64,000 nt of DNA, from positions 9,176,001 to 9,240,000 of the forward strand of contig NC_079514.1 of NCBI RefSeq assembly GCF_000801105.2, in the 5' to 3' direction. A model generated the notes under the pieces. The model had not been told where the DNA came from, ran no database searches, and saw only the letters and a program-made list of their open reading frames with translations. Source of the DNA: Raphanus sativus. Its lineage: Eukaryota; Streptophyta; Magnoliopsida; Brassicales; Brassicaceae. Below, in pieces: positions 12,486 to 22,337 of this stretch. Positions within the stretch are counted from its first letter, which is position 1. Each line of letters starts with the position of its first letter. The translations under genes were made by a program, and so were the position numbers.

Positions 12486-12955
12486 GGTCGATGATGCACA
12501 CCATAGTGTGGCTAGACCATGATTTTCTTTTAAGTCAATGATGCATACCAATAGGTATGACTAGACCATATGAAGTAAAGGTCGATGATACATACTCTTA
12601 AGTACGATTAGACCATAAAACAAAATCAATGGTCGATGATGTTCACCCTCAGGTGCAACTAGATTTTTCACCTATGATTCACGGTGATCATCCACGATGA
12701 TCCGCGTTGATCTATGATCCATGATGATCTTCGATGATCCGCGATAATCTACGATGATCAGTGATCCAAGGTGATCCACGGTGATCCTCGATGATCCACG
12801 GTGATCCACAATCACCGGTGATGGATGATGCGCACCACAGTGCAGCTAAATCACGATCCGTTTTATTTGGTCGAGGATGTGTACCGAATGGTACTACTAG
12901 ACCATAAAACCGCATGGGTCGATGTAGCATACCATATGGTATGGCTAAACCATGC
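12486..12955 (+). repeat. Seven tandem hairpin units with covarying stems in the element leader
   Basis: Units of about 35-45 bp, each with an outer arm pair, usually GGTC/GACC, and an inner stem with a 4-nt loop. Inner stems: CACAC/GTGTG (12497-12510), CATACC/GGTATG (12544-12559), TACT/AGTA (12593-12604), CACC/GGTG (12644-12655), GCAC/GTGC (12832-12843), GTACC/GGTAC (12881-12894) and CATACC/GGTATG (12928-12943). In the fifth unit the outer pair is GTGAT/ATCAC (12818-12822, 12850-12854). Stem sequence changes between units while pairing is retained. Between units four and five lies a separate short-period array. Confidence 0.8.
12679..12815 (+). repeat. Short tandem array of GATC-containing 12-15 bp units
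   Basis: Roughly ten degenerate copies of a unit like TGATCCACGG, each with GATC, run head to tail between hairpin units of the Copia-type element leader. Non-coding; it probably arose by slippage. Confidence 0.75.
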
Positions 12956-13048
12956 ACTCTTCCATCCCACTATTTTCAAGGGATTTATAAATCAAATAAG
13001 TTGATTAAGTGATGGATGAGTTATGAGAAAGTAAATTTCTAAAGAGAA

Positions 13049-13198
13049 TGCAAACTGGCCGTATGGCCCTCTTATTTGTTTGCTGGCAATGTGATTTAAT
13101 TGTGTAATAGCCGAATGGCATTGGTCACACAAGCCATATGGCTTTATTGTTTACATACTGGCCGAGTGCCTTTTATTTCTTGGATAGCCAATGGCATC
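13049..13198 (+). repeat. Second hairpin cluster, running into the gag start codon
   Basis: Five small stems of the form GCC-loop-GGC: GGCC-GTAT-GGCC (13057-13068) inside GCAAAC/GTTTGC (13050-13055, 13078-13083); GCC-GAAT-GGC (13110-13119) inside TTGTGT/ACACAA (13100-13105, 13127-13132); AAGCC-ATAT-GGCTT (13131-13144); GGC-CGAGT-GCC (13160-13170); and GAT-A-GCC-AAT-GGC-ATC (13183-13198). The gag ATG at 13191-13193 lies in the loop and descending arm of the last one. Confidence 0.75.
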
Positions 13199-13919
13199 AG
13201 AAATTGTATGTACTAACACAAATCATTTTGATATGATTCAGATGTCGAGACTCCATCACTCGGATTACCCAGCCCTTGATCTCAATGGAGATAATTACCT
13301 TGATTGGGCGATGAACACTTCAGCCGATTTAAAGTCTAAAGGACTTGGGAAGTGTATCAAATACGGCAATGATACCCTTGCATATGAAAGGCGTAGAGCT
13401 GTTTTGATAATGAGAAAGCATCTCGTGAAGGATCTGTATGATGAGTGCAGTTACATCAACGATCCTTACGATCTCTGGTCGAGATTGAACACCATGTTCT
13501 TCGAGCCATTACTAGATGAGTCCATGAAAGAATGGAAGGCTCTGAGGTTCCAGGATTATGAATCCGTGGATGACTATCACTTTGATCTTATGAGAATCAC
13601 CTATAGTCTTAAACTATGTGGTGAAGTGATAACAAACTATAACTTGTTAAGCAAGACTCGTGACACGATCCATTCAAAGGAAGTGTTGTTATCACAGAAG
13701 GCTAAAGGTTTCACAACCTATTACGACCTTCTCTCATACCTTTCAGCTCTTGAGGAAAAGAAGCAGAAAAGGAAAGTCAACCTCGACAAACTCGACTATG
13801 TTATGGAGATAAGTGCCGAGTATCAATGTGAGATGATATACGGTGATGCTGAAGAAGCTAAGAAAAGAAAATTCGGGTGGACTCATATAGATGATGAGAT
13901 TGGTTTATTCATTGAATAG
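13191..13919 (+). CDS. Copia-type Gag polyprotein (gag-only element 1)
   Basis: An uninterrupted 242-aa ORF with the layout of plant Copia Gag (UBN2-like): LDLNGDNYLDWAMNTSADL near the N-terminus, then DLYDECSYINDPYDLWSRL and KEWKALRFQDYESVDDYHF. The family's role is to form the virus-like particle that packages element RNA. No zinc knuckle lies inside the ORF. A Gly/Arg/Asn-rich stretch in another frame at about 14229-14340 looks like the ruined basic RNA-binding tail. No pol frame continues from the stop codon. The first ATG in the frame is used; it sits inside a predicted hairpin. An intact ORF in an otherwise non-coding element suggests Gag may have been kept for function, or that the element is simply young. 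Confidence 0.85.
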   Translation: MASEIVCTNTNHFDMIQMSRLHHSDYPALDLNGDNYLDWAMNTSADLKSKGLGKCIKYGNDTLAYERRRAVLIMRKHLVKDLYDECSYINDPYDLWSRLNTMFFEPLLDESMKEWKALRFQDYESVDDYHFDLMRITYSLKLCGEVITNYNLLSKTRDTIHSKEVLLSQKAKGFTTYYDLLSYLSALEEKKQKRKVNLDKLDYVMEISAEYQCEMIYGDAEEAKKRKFGWTHIDDEIGLFIE

Positions 13920-16900
13920 AGAACCAAATGTGAGCCATGTCCAAGATGTTATTATGGACTGGCCGGCTATTGTTTAAGCCTTTTGACATTCTGATTTCAT
14001 ACTTATGATTTGGTGTTTTGTTTTAAATATAATTTGTCATTCAAATTTCATAGCATTAATAAAAGTTTTTCTTTTATCTTGATTGATTTGCTTGAAAAAT
14101 ATTTTTGATTGACAAATGAGAATGAAAACTCGAGAAGAGTATGTCTAGACCACCACGCCTAAGGCATGGCCTTAAGAGGCATGAAATTTATCACCTAAGA
14201 CCCATTGAGAGAGACCCAAAATCCCCACTGGCCGTGGACAAGGATACCACAATAACCGTGGTTGTAGATCCAATCATGGTCCAGGAGGGAGTAAAGGTCG
14301 AAATGGCATTACAAGCCACATCAAAATGGTTTCAATAATAAACCAATGGGCAAAGTAAAGAAAAAGGAAATGTTCCTTTAGCTAATGAAAATCGCCAAAG
14401 GCATACATATAAAAGAGGTCGAGACTACATTCTCCCTACTGATCTAATACTATGCTAAGGATCAGTGTGATAAGGCATAAAAGCCTAGGTAACCAGTAAG
14501 GTTCACCAACGAATTTATACACTTTATGGCATGACCGGATTAGCCATCCTGGTCTGAACTTGATTAATAAGGCACAAAGAGTTATCCCATAAGATCTCAC
14601 GTTGTGAAACATGTACACAAGAGAAACTCAGTAGGCTTCATTGTTCCAAGCAACACGAAAGTATAATCTGATCATGAGGATAGTGAGAACAAAACCCGTG
14701 ATCATGACCAGACCACAAATTCGTGTATCATGGTCTAAAACCATGCTGACCGTCCATGCATTACGTTTAAGTGAGGACAAACAAACGTACTTTATAGCAT
14801 GTTCATGAGGGGGAGAATAAACACTCCGTGTGGTCCATGACCATACTATAAAACCCGAACATGATAAGCATGGCTGAAGGCCATAAGGCATTATAGCTTG
14901 GCCGTAAAAGGCATAACCTATAAGGTTGAGACTTCAAAAGTCTATAAGCTTGGGTACATCACAAGAATACATGTATGAAAGATAAGATACATCAGGCCAT
15001 ATAAAGTGAGCATAGATATTCCCGTCTAAAGATGATAAAGGGTCATAATCCAGATATAGACCATCCTAAGAGTCTATGAATAAACCACCACATACCTATG
15101 TGCCGTCTAGGATGGAATACCTCATCTAAGGATGAGATGAAAATCGGGAATATATGTTGGATAAGAGAACATGATCTTTCTCCCACGAATTCAGTGAGAC
15201 CATGAGCCAAACAAAGGTGATCATATTGTGGCCAAGGTACACGGATTACATACAAGATGAATCCGACTATCCAACATCATGGAGAAAGCTATAAGCTGGT
15301 AAATAGAAAGTAAAAGTGGAATGGTTTTAACCATCCAAGTCTTGGCAAAGATCCTCGGACCAGATATATATATATATATATTGGACGTTCATAAACAAAG
15401 AAAGAATGATAGCCAGACAGACCCGAAAGAATGACTAAGTCATACCAGCTTAGCACCACTATATAAATGTCCTAGTAGAGACATAATCAAGTTGCTGTAA
15501 AAGTCTATACAAGATAGACCAGAATGTTCCATATATAATGAACCACGAATAGAAAAGTTAAGGTGCTCATAATGATAGATTCGGGTTCATGAAAGAGAAA
15601 CCATACTAGACAATGAGATAAGACCGGCCGGTCCTAAGGTACAGGTATCATACAATGTAGCCTTGCAAACTACAAAGTATTCAATGATCCTGATAATAAT
15701 AAAATCTCAATCGATTGTATCATGTCTAGAACGCGATAGAACGCGATGGAACATTATATAAAGTGTCGACACATACACACACTCATAAGTGATAAAGAGA
15801 AAGCACTTGAGCATAAGAGATATGCGAGGATCACTAACCCACGTAAGAGTACTCATAGAATGAGACGTGGAGTTAAACCCAAAGAATGTATGAGATGGGC
15901 GTATTGGCCAAATACATAAGTGAGACGCCATCTAACCAGTAAACAGATGAGTCTTGTGAGGAAAAGAAAATCGTGAGCAGTAGAACATGAAAGTACAAAC
16001 AAGTGGTCGTACATGTTGCTACATAAAGCATTCAATGGAATGGCTTGATCACACAAGGATACTCACAGGGACTAAGGAACAAGGAAATAAATTCCTAATG
16101 TGGTGAATGCTACTACCCAATATCGAAATCTGGACATCTAAGAAAGATGTAGTAGACATTGGATATCTCACTGGATATAAAGGTAATATAAGATACCTTG
16201 AAAGATGAGAAAGAAGTTCTCATAGAACAACATCGTTCCTGCGTTGTTCATGGACTGAAATGCAGCTGCATACACACGATATGATAAGACTAAGTGATGC
16301 TTAGTAGAAAGTTCTATAAGAACGTTTCAAATCAGTCCATATAGTAGTCAATATATTCCTTGTGTTTATACTTAAAGAAAGGATGATTAAGATGATTGAT
16401 TCTTGGAAAGGCTATGAAGAGACTACGATGATCTATAGTAGAGATCATTAGCCGTATATAAAGGTTGGAATCTATGATCCAACATACCAAGAATAGATTG
16501 ATCAAATGGTCTGAGAATCCATCAGATTCACGACCAAAGGGAACCATACCGACTAGGATCATGTCCGACCTAGTTCGACCTTAATCATCACTGGTCCCGA
16601 CCAATCCATCCCGTCCAGCTTGTTCCGACCAGTTCCTCTAGGTCTTAAATCCGACCTAAACCATCCAAGTGAGAGGAACGTCCTATTGACCAAAAAGTGG
16701 CTTAGCTTTGATTAAACTTCAAACTATAACACAATAGCCACTTCATGAACATAACGTGGACATATACTAAAAGTTCATAAAGAGTTTTGGTCAAAGGATA
16801 TGAATAAGATATATAGTGGACAAGAACATAGTCCGGATGGATTATGGATGATGTCATGATCCAGACAGATCATGGACATACAAAGACATTCATGGTCGAA

Positions 16901-16961
16901 TTTATCTAAGAGAGATAAACCATATGATCCGAATGGACCATGAATATCATGAAAGCATTTT
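13920..16961 (+). repeat. Hairpin-dense non-coding body in place of pol (element 1)
   Basis: No ORF above noise and no integrase or reverse transcriptase motif in any frame. Short inverted repeats are very frequent. Examples (arm, arm): GACCGGAT 14533-14540 with ATCC-T-GGTC 14546-14554; CATGGT 14729/ACCATG 14740; AGACTT 14929/AAGTCT 14938; CCATCCTA 15061/TAGGATGG 15108; CTCATC 15121/GATGAG 15131; CCACGT 15839/ACGTGG 15865 enclosing CTCAT/ATGAG; GAACAAC 16225/GTTGTTC 16243; ATGATCT 16428/AGATCAT 16442; GTTCCTCT 16632/AGAGGAAC 16672 enclosing TAGGTC/GACCTA; AAGTGGCT 16695/AGCCACTT 16736; ATGTCATGATC 16851/GATCATG-G-ACAT 16868; TTTATCT 16901/AGATAAA 16913. Perfect palindromes include 15622-15633 and 16260-16271. 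A TA microsatellite lies at about 15365-15381. Abundance was judged by eye only. Confidence 0.7.
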
Positions 16962-17450
16962 GTTGATGCAGGTTACCAGTCCGATCCACACAGTGCTAAG
17001 TCCCAAACCGGCTATGTTTTCACATATGGAGGCACGACCATTTCATGGAGATCAGTCAAGCAGACTATATCAGCCACATCATCCAATCACTCGGATATAT
17101 TGGCGATCCATGAAGCAAGCAGAGAGTGTGTCTGATTGAGACTCATGACACACCATATTCGGACAGCATGTGGGATCACGGATGGTAAAGACGAGCCGAC
17201 CGTTCTTTACGAAGACAATGCACCATGCATAGCTCAGCTCAAAGATGGTTACATCAAGGGTGACAAGACTAAACATGTTCTCCCCAAGTTCTTTTTCACC
17301 CACGATCTTCAGAAAGAAGGAGAGGTCAAGGTACTCTAAGTCAGATCCAGCGAGAACTCAGCCGACCTCTTCACTTAGGCATTACCAACATGCACGCTCA
17401 GGAAGCTTATGCAGCAGATTGGTATGCGATCACTGAGAAGCCTTCAGTGA
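16962..17450 (+). pseudogene. Relic of Copia RNase H domain
   Basis: One reading frame retains the C-terminal Copia RNase H signature: VDAGYQSDPHSAKSQTGY, GGTTISWRSVKQT, ATSSNHSDI, then VLYEDNAPCIAQLKDG, TKHVLPKFFF and DLQKEGEVKVL. Three in-frame stops (TGA after ECV, TAA after KVL, TAG after ADLFT) break it. Because the LTRs are identical, the stops must predate the last transposition, so the mobile copy was already pol-defective. Confidence 0.85.
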
Positions 17451-17675
17451 TGTTCACTTCAGGGGAAGTAATGCGGCTGTACTCTTTTTCCTATCCATGG
17501 CTTCCCGTTTTTACCACATTGGGTTTTTGGGTTTACCATGGAAAGGTTTTAACGAGGCAGTATTCCAAACGCATTACAAACTCTAGACGGTTATGGCATT
17601 ACAATCTCGGTTTTTAACGAGACAGCATCTACGGCGTTTTGAAAGCACTTCGACATATTGGACATCAAGGGGAAG

Positions 17676-17842
17676 TGTTATAAATATTGTAGTGATGTCC
17701 ATATGGAAAGTCCTAGATATACTTGTTCCCCACTCCAAGTTAAGCTTTGTCTCCAAGCTATTGTATCCTATATAAGGAGATCATTATTCATGGAATAAGA
17801 CACACCAATTCCTCTCTTCTCTTCTCTTCTTTACTTACAACA
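17676..17842 (+). repeat. 3' LTR of gag-only Copia element 1
   Basis: 167 bp, apparently identical to 11490-11656. It is preceded by the purine tract AAGGGGAAG and followed by the target duplication ATATT. The upstream stretch 17451-17675 has the usual Copia 3' UTR look. Confidence 0.93.
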
Positions 17843-17943
17843 ATATTGTACTAAATTACACATTGGTTTTTATTGCTTCTAGGCTTCTAGCTCTCTGTAT
17901 ATCTTTCGCTTACATGTGAAAAATCAAATCTTTTAAAAAACCA

Positions 17944-19015
17944 CTAGATCTTGACCCGTGCGACCGTACGAGTATTAATTTCACTTTTAGTTTTTATTTA
18001 TTTATACAAAATAGTATATTTATAATATTTGATCGTTTTATATTGACTAAGTTAGGAGTGGATATTTGGATACCCACTCGAATTCGGTTAAAATCTATTC
18101 GGGTTTGAGATTTTCGAGTTTAAAGGTTCTACCTTTATTCGTGTATTTATAAATTTTGGTTCTGGTTTGATTCGGATCTTTGCGGGTTTGATAACCCGTT
18201 TAAACTATTTTTAAATTTTCAAAATTTATATATCTTTAAATATCGCTAAATCTAAAAATAAAAATAAGCCAAAGTACCTAAATCTAAAAATGTAAATTTG
18301 AGTAATGTAAGCTAAAGTACCTAAATTAAAAATTTAAAATATGTTTAACTTGAATATTTGGATAGAGAATAAATATATATATTTTAAGTATTTTTGGTGT
18401 TTTGATAATTATTTATCTACTTTAGATGTTTACTTTTGACTATTTTTTATATTTAAAATATTTAAACAACTTTGACATAGTTTATATCTTGGATATTAAC
18501 TCTAAAAATAACTAACATATTGAAGTGTATATAAATATGATTTAAATACATTCGAATATCTGAAATATTTCATTCAGATCAGGTTTAGTTCTAGCTCTCT
18601 AGATACCAAAATGGTAAATCCATTTGGATATTATCTAGTTTCAGTTCAAATTTGGTAATATTTTTCGTTCAGATTCGTTAAATAAAAAATGTTGATATTA
18701 TAATTTCTATGAATTGTTTGTCCAATAAAAATGTAATTTTTTTTAATTTGACAGTGATTTAGTGGAGAAGTTAATGAAGTGTATTTAATTCAAATTTAAT
18801 TTTAAAAAACACATTAATCTAAGTGAAAAAAATAAAGCATTAAATAGGAAATATTATTTAACTCTGTATTTAATTTTGGAAAACACATTAAATAAAGTGA
18901 AAAAGACAAGCATAAAAATAGGAAACTTAATTAATACTACAGTGGCATGAAGTGTAAATAAAAATGAAAACTAAGGGGTATTTTTAAATGGGTACTTCTC
19001 TTTTAATAAGATAGA
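17944..19015 (-). mobile_element. Non-autonomous Helitron
   Basis: On the minus strand it begins TCTATCTTATTAAAAGAG and ends with a short GC-rich hairpin (GTACGGTCGCACGG) followed by CTAG. The flanks are A (17943) and T (19016), as for Helitron insertion between A and T without duplication. No coding capacity. The interior from about 18053 resembles the hAT element at 57462. The element is closely related to the copy at 39167-40209. It sits about 540 bp upstream of the COBRA start codon. Confidence 0.85.
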
Positions 19016-19016
19016 T

Positions 19017-19557
19017 TGTATGTCTAGACTAGAAATCGTTTTCACTATATAATATATAATGCAAAATTTTAACATAACACAATATCAAAACTATAAAAAA
19101 AAAATTAAATTTATATTATATCTTTTTAGCTGTTAAATCATTTAAATTACTTATTTGAAAAAATTATATTTATATTCTTTAATTGAAAAATATAAATCAT
19201 TTTGGTCAAATAAAAAAAATATAAATATAATATAGAACATTTATTTAGTCCAAAAATGATAGAAGGGTAAAGGGGTCAAACTAGTACCCCGGGCTCAAAA
19301 GTTACAAACTTACTACAACAGCTACTACTAGGCAGCCAGATCTTAAATTTCTCTCAGTGCTTCTCCTTCGTGTTTGCAAAGCTTAAAGTCTTGGCTGCTC
19401 TCTTTCTATATCTCTCTCTCTCTTATAATTCCACTTCGCATTCGAGCAAAGCTCATTACTGATTCGTTCAAGATTTAAACCAGACCCATCTAAGGGATCT
19501 GGAACAGGCTCCGTCTTCTTGTATTGCTCTGATCAACAGAGGAATAACATAAAAAAA
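19017..19557 (+). promoter_or_regulatory. COBRA upstream region and leader
   Basis: A 541-bp interval between the Helitron and the COBRA ATG. It is AT-rich to about 19260 and then becomes mixed sequence with a TC microsatellite at 19411-19423, probably in the 5' leader. A short out-of-the-way ATG (19519, in frame with the COBRA ATG) would add 13 residues before the signal peptide; I prefer the 19558 start because the signal peptide then begins normally. No other element was recognised. Confidence 0.5.
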
Positions 19558-21726
19558 ATGGAGTCTTTCATCTCCAGATCCACCTCCACAGCCTCCAAGT
19601 TGAATTTCTTGGCCGTAGGGATCGTCTTCTTGATTTCTTCCTCTTCTTTTACTTCCACAGGTGACTTCTTACTCTCCTCATTCTGTTCTGTTCCTTCGTT
19701 TCAAAGCTTCTTATCAATTCATACTCTGTTTCATAACTGTCTTCTTTGTAGCAATGCTTAGATCTTTATTCAATTAGTGAAAACAAAATGCTTTTGCAAA
19801 TCTCAGATCCTAAAAACTATGGCTTCAGTTTCCTTACTAGTGCTACCTATGTTTTTACTAGTTTAGTATTCTCTGATCCCAAAAATAGAAACTTTCTGAA
19901 AAGTACATAACTTGATGCAGACAGTTTGGTCTGGTTCTCGTTTATACAAACCAATAGTTATCGAGTTATAAACAATCACAATATGTTTGAGCATAAAGTT
20001 GGATCCGTAGAAACAAAGTTCTCTGACCTTTTTATAATTGGTAAAACCATTTTTTGCAGAAGCATATGATGCGCTAGATCCAGAAGGCAACATTACAATG
20101 AAATGGGATGTCATGAGCTGGACTCCTGATGGCTATGTTGTAAGTTTTTAAGAACTAGAATAAAAAAACATAAAAAGAACTTGTTGATTGCTAAAATTGT
20201 TTATTTATTTGCTTCCATATAGGCTGTGGTTACCATGTTCAACTTCCAAAAGTACAGACACATTCCATCTCCAGGATGGACTTTAAGTTGGAAATGGGCT
20301 AAGAAGGAAGTTATATGGAGTATGGTCGGAGCTCAAACAACCGAACAAGGTCAGCTAAAATGCTTTTAAGTATACCACTAAACTATGTTTGTTTATTCAT
20401 ACGTGTTAAATGTTTTAAAACAGGTGATTGTTCAAAGTACAAAGGAAACCTACCGCATTGTTGTAAGAAAGATCCAACGGTTGTAGATTTGCTCCCGGGG
20501 ACTCCTTACAACCAGCAGATTGCAAACTGCTGCAAAGGCGGTGTCATGAACTCGTGGGTTCAAGACCCTGGCACCGCAGCTAGCTCCTTCCAGATCAGCG
20601 TTGGCGCTGCTGGAACCACGAACAAAACCGTCCGCGTGCCGAGAAACTTCACTCTCATGGGCCCTGGTCCTGGCTACACTTGCGGTCCTGCTAAGATTGT
20701 GAGACCAACCCAGTTTGTTACTCCTGACACACGCAGAACCACTCAGGCCATGAGTAAGAACCCAATATTACGTTTGGATTTGGATTTGGTTGTCTTCCAT
20801 TCTAACATACTTTTTGCCAGTGACATGGAACATAACGTGCACATACTCTCAGTTCCTCGCTCAGAGAACTCCAACCTGTTGCGTTTCTTTGTCTTCTTTT
20901 TACAACGAAACCATTGTGGGATGTCCAACTTGCGCTTGCGGATGCCAGAACAACAGAACAGAATCCGGTGCCTGTCTCGAGTGAGTTGTTCAGTCATATA
21001 AAGTCTCAAACTTTATTCTCTTTTGTGTCTAAAACCTTTTTGTGATGATATGGCAGCCCTGACACACCTCACTTGGCGTCTGTTATCTCACCACCGACTA
21101 AGAAAGGAACAGTCTTGCCACCGTTAGTGCAGTGCACGAGACACCTGTGTCCCATCCGAGTGCATTGGCACGTGAAGCAGAACTACAAAGAGTATTGGCG
21201 AGTGAAGATCACCATCACAAACTTCAACTACCGTTTGAACTACTCGCAGTGGAACATGGTTGCTCAGCATCCCAACCTCGACAACATCACTCAGATCTTC
21301 AGCTTCAACTACAAATCTCTCTCTCCTTACGCCGGCTTAAGTAAAAAACACTCTGTTTCTATCTTCTCTCTCTACTCTCTGTTTCTGTGGTGATTGATCG
21401 TAAAGGTTGATTCTTTTTTTTTCTATGCAGACGATACGGCGATGCTGTGGGGGATGAAGTTCTACAACGACTTCTTATCGGAGGCAGGGCCGCTTGGGAA
21501 CGTGCAGTCTGAGATTTTGTTCCGTAAGGATCAATCAACCTTCACGTTCGAGAAAGGATGGGCTTTTCCTCGTAGGATCTACTTCAATGGTGACAATTGC
21601 GTCATGCCTCCTCCTGATGCCTACCCTTTTCTTCCCAACGGTGGCTTCCGGACACAACTCTCCTCAGTCATCTCCTCCGTCCTCCTACCTCTTCTTCTTG
21701 TCTTTTTCTTCTTTTTCTCCGCGTAA
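19558..21726 (+). CDS. COB: COBRA, GPI-anchored cell-wall protein
   Basis: Seven exons: 19558-19660, 20060-20139, 20223-20349, 20424-20753, 20821-20980, 21057-21340 and 21431-21726; 1380 nt and 459 aa (about 456 recalled for Arabidopsis). The N-terminus has a signal peptide (hydrophobic core FLAVGIVFLISSSSF). The COBRA domain follows: GNITMKWDVMSWTPDGYV, GWTLSWKWAKKEVIWSM, NQQIANCCKGG. The cysteine motif CCVS is at 233-236 with CPTCACGC downstream. Many N-x-S/T sites are present. The C-terminus is hydrophobic (VISSVLLPLLLVFFFFFSA), the expected GPI-attachment signal. COBRA acts outside the plasma membrane and orients cellulose microfibrils during anisotropic root-cell expansion. The protein contains everything the short paralogue at 1-869 lacks. 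No defect seen; it looks functional. Confidence 0.95.
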
Positions 21727-22108
21727 ATCTCAGATCCACGGTTTTGCCACTGACGAACGGTTCTGTTTCCGGTTCGGTTACGGTTAGACCGGCTGGTTTG
21801 ATTGTACGGTGGAGTGGTATAAACTTTATTTTTTATGTAATTTTTTTGTTTCCCAAAAAAAAAATAGAATCTTTTGATACTTTTATTTAAAGAGTACTAG
21901 ATATGAATCCGCGGACATTGTTTTACAAAATACCATTAAAATTATTCAGATTATACTATAAGATTTTCAATTTTATGGTTTATATTTTGTGTAATATAAT
22001 ATGTGGATATATATATTATATATAATATATTTTGCTTACATGTATATAATTGATTTGTGTTATAACGTGTTGTACATAGTGTTATCTGATAATGTATAAT
22101 ATTTCATA
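21727..22108. other. COBRA 3' flank
   Basis: Contains the COBRA 3' UTR (probably to about 21890, with an A-rich run at 21856) and AT-rich DNA. No other feature recognised. Confidence 0.5.
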
Positions 22109-22337
22109 CTCCCTCTGTTTCATTATAAGTGTCGTTTTAAACTTGTGCACACGGATTAAGAAATCATTTAGTTTTGTATATTTTCAATATAAAAACATCA
22201 TTACCGATACAATCCAACCAATAGAAAAATAGAATGGAGAATAAAGTTAATAAATTTTGCATTGAAACTCTAAAACGACACTTATTTTGCAACGAAAAAA
22301 ATTCTCTAAAACGACACTTAATATGAAACGGAGGGAG
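22109..22337. mobile_element. Stowaway-type MITE (copy 1)
   Basis: 229 bp with terminal inverted repeats CTCCCTCTGTTTC and GAAACGGAGGGAG, flanked by TA on both sides (22107-22108, 22338-22339), the Tc1/mariner Stowaway signature. Internal arms pair as AAGTGTCGTTTTA with TAAAACGACACTT. Very similar to the copy at 42716-42948. No ORF. Confidence 0.9.

Larger units (their letters stand above)
11485..17847 (+). mobile_element. Gag-only Copia-type LTR retrotransposon (TR-GAG-like) with target-site duplication
   Basis: Element 11490-17842 between perfect 5-bp target duplications ATATT (11485-11489 and 17843-17847). The 5' and 3' LTRs (11490-11656, 17676-17842; 167 bp, TG...CA) look identical base for base, so insertion was recent. 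A purine tract (AAGGGGAAG) abuts the 3' LTR and a candidate primer site follows the 5' LTR. Inside are a leader with repeats and hairpins, one gag ORF (13191-13919), then about 3 kb without coding signal where protease, integrase and reverse transcriptase should be, and an RNase H relic (16962-17450). It cannot encode its own transposition, yet its LTRs are fresh, so it was presumably mobilised by a relative. Gag-carrying, pol-less elements are known as TR-GAG; assignment to that class is my inference. Confidence 0.92.

Noticed and set aside
12712..12957. 81-aa minus-strand ORF
   Set aside because: It translates the GATC tandem array and gives a repetitive peptide; an artefact of the repeat.
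12486..13198. CRISPR-like spaced repeat array
   Set aside because: This is a plant nuclear retroelement; units vary, have no constant spacer size and contain paired arms, so CRISPR does not apply.
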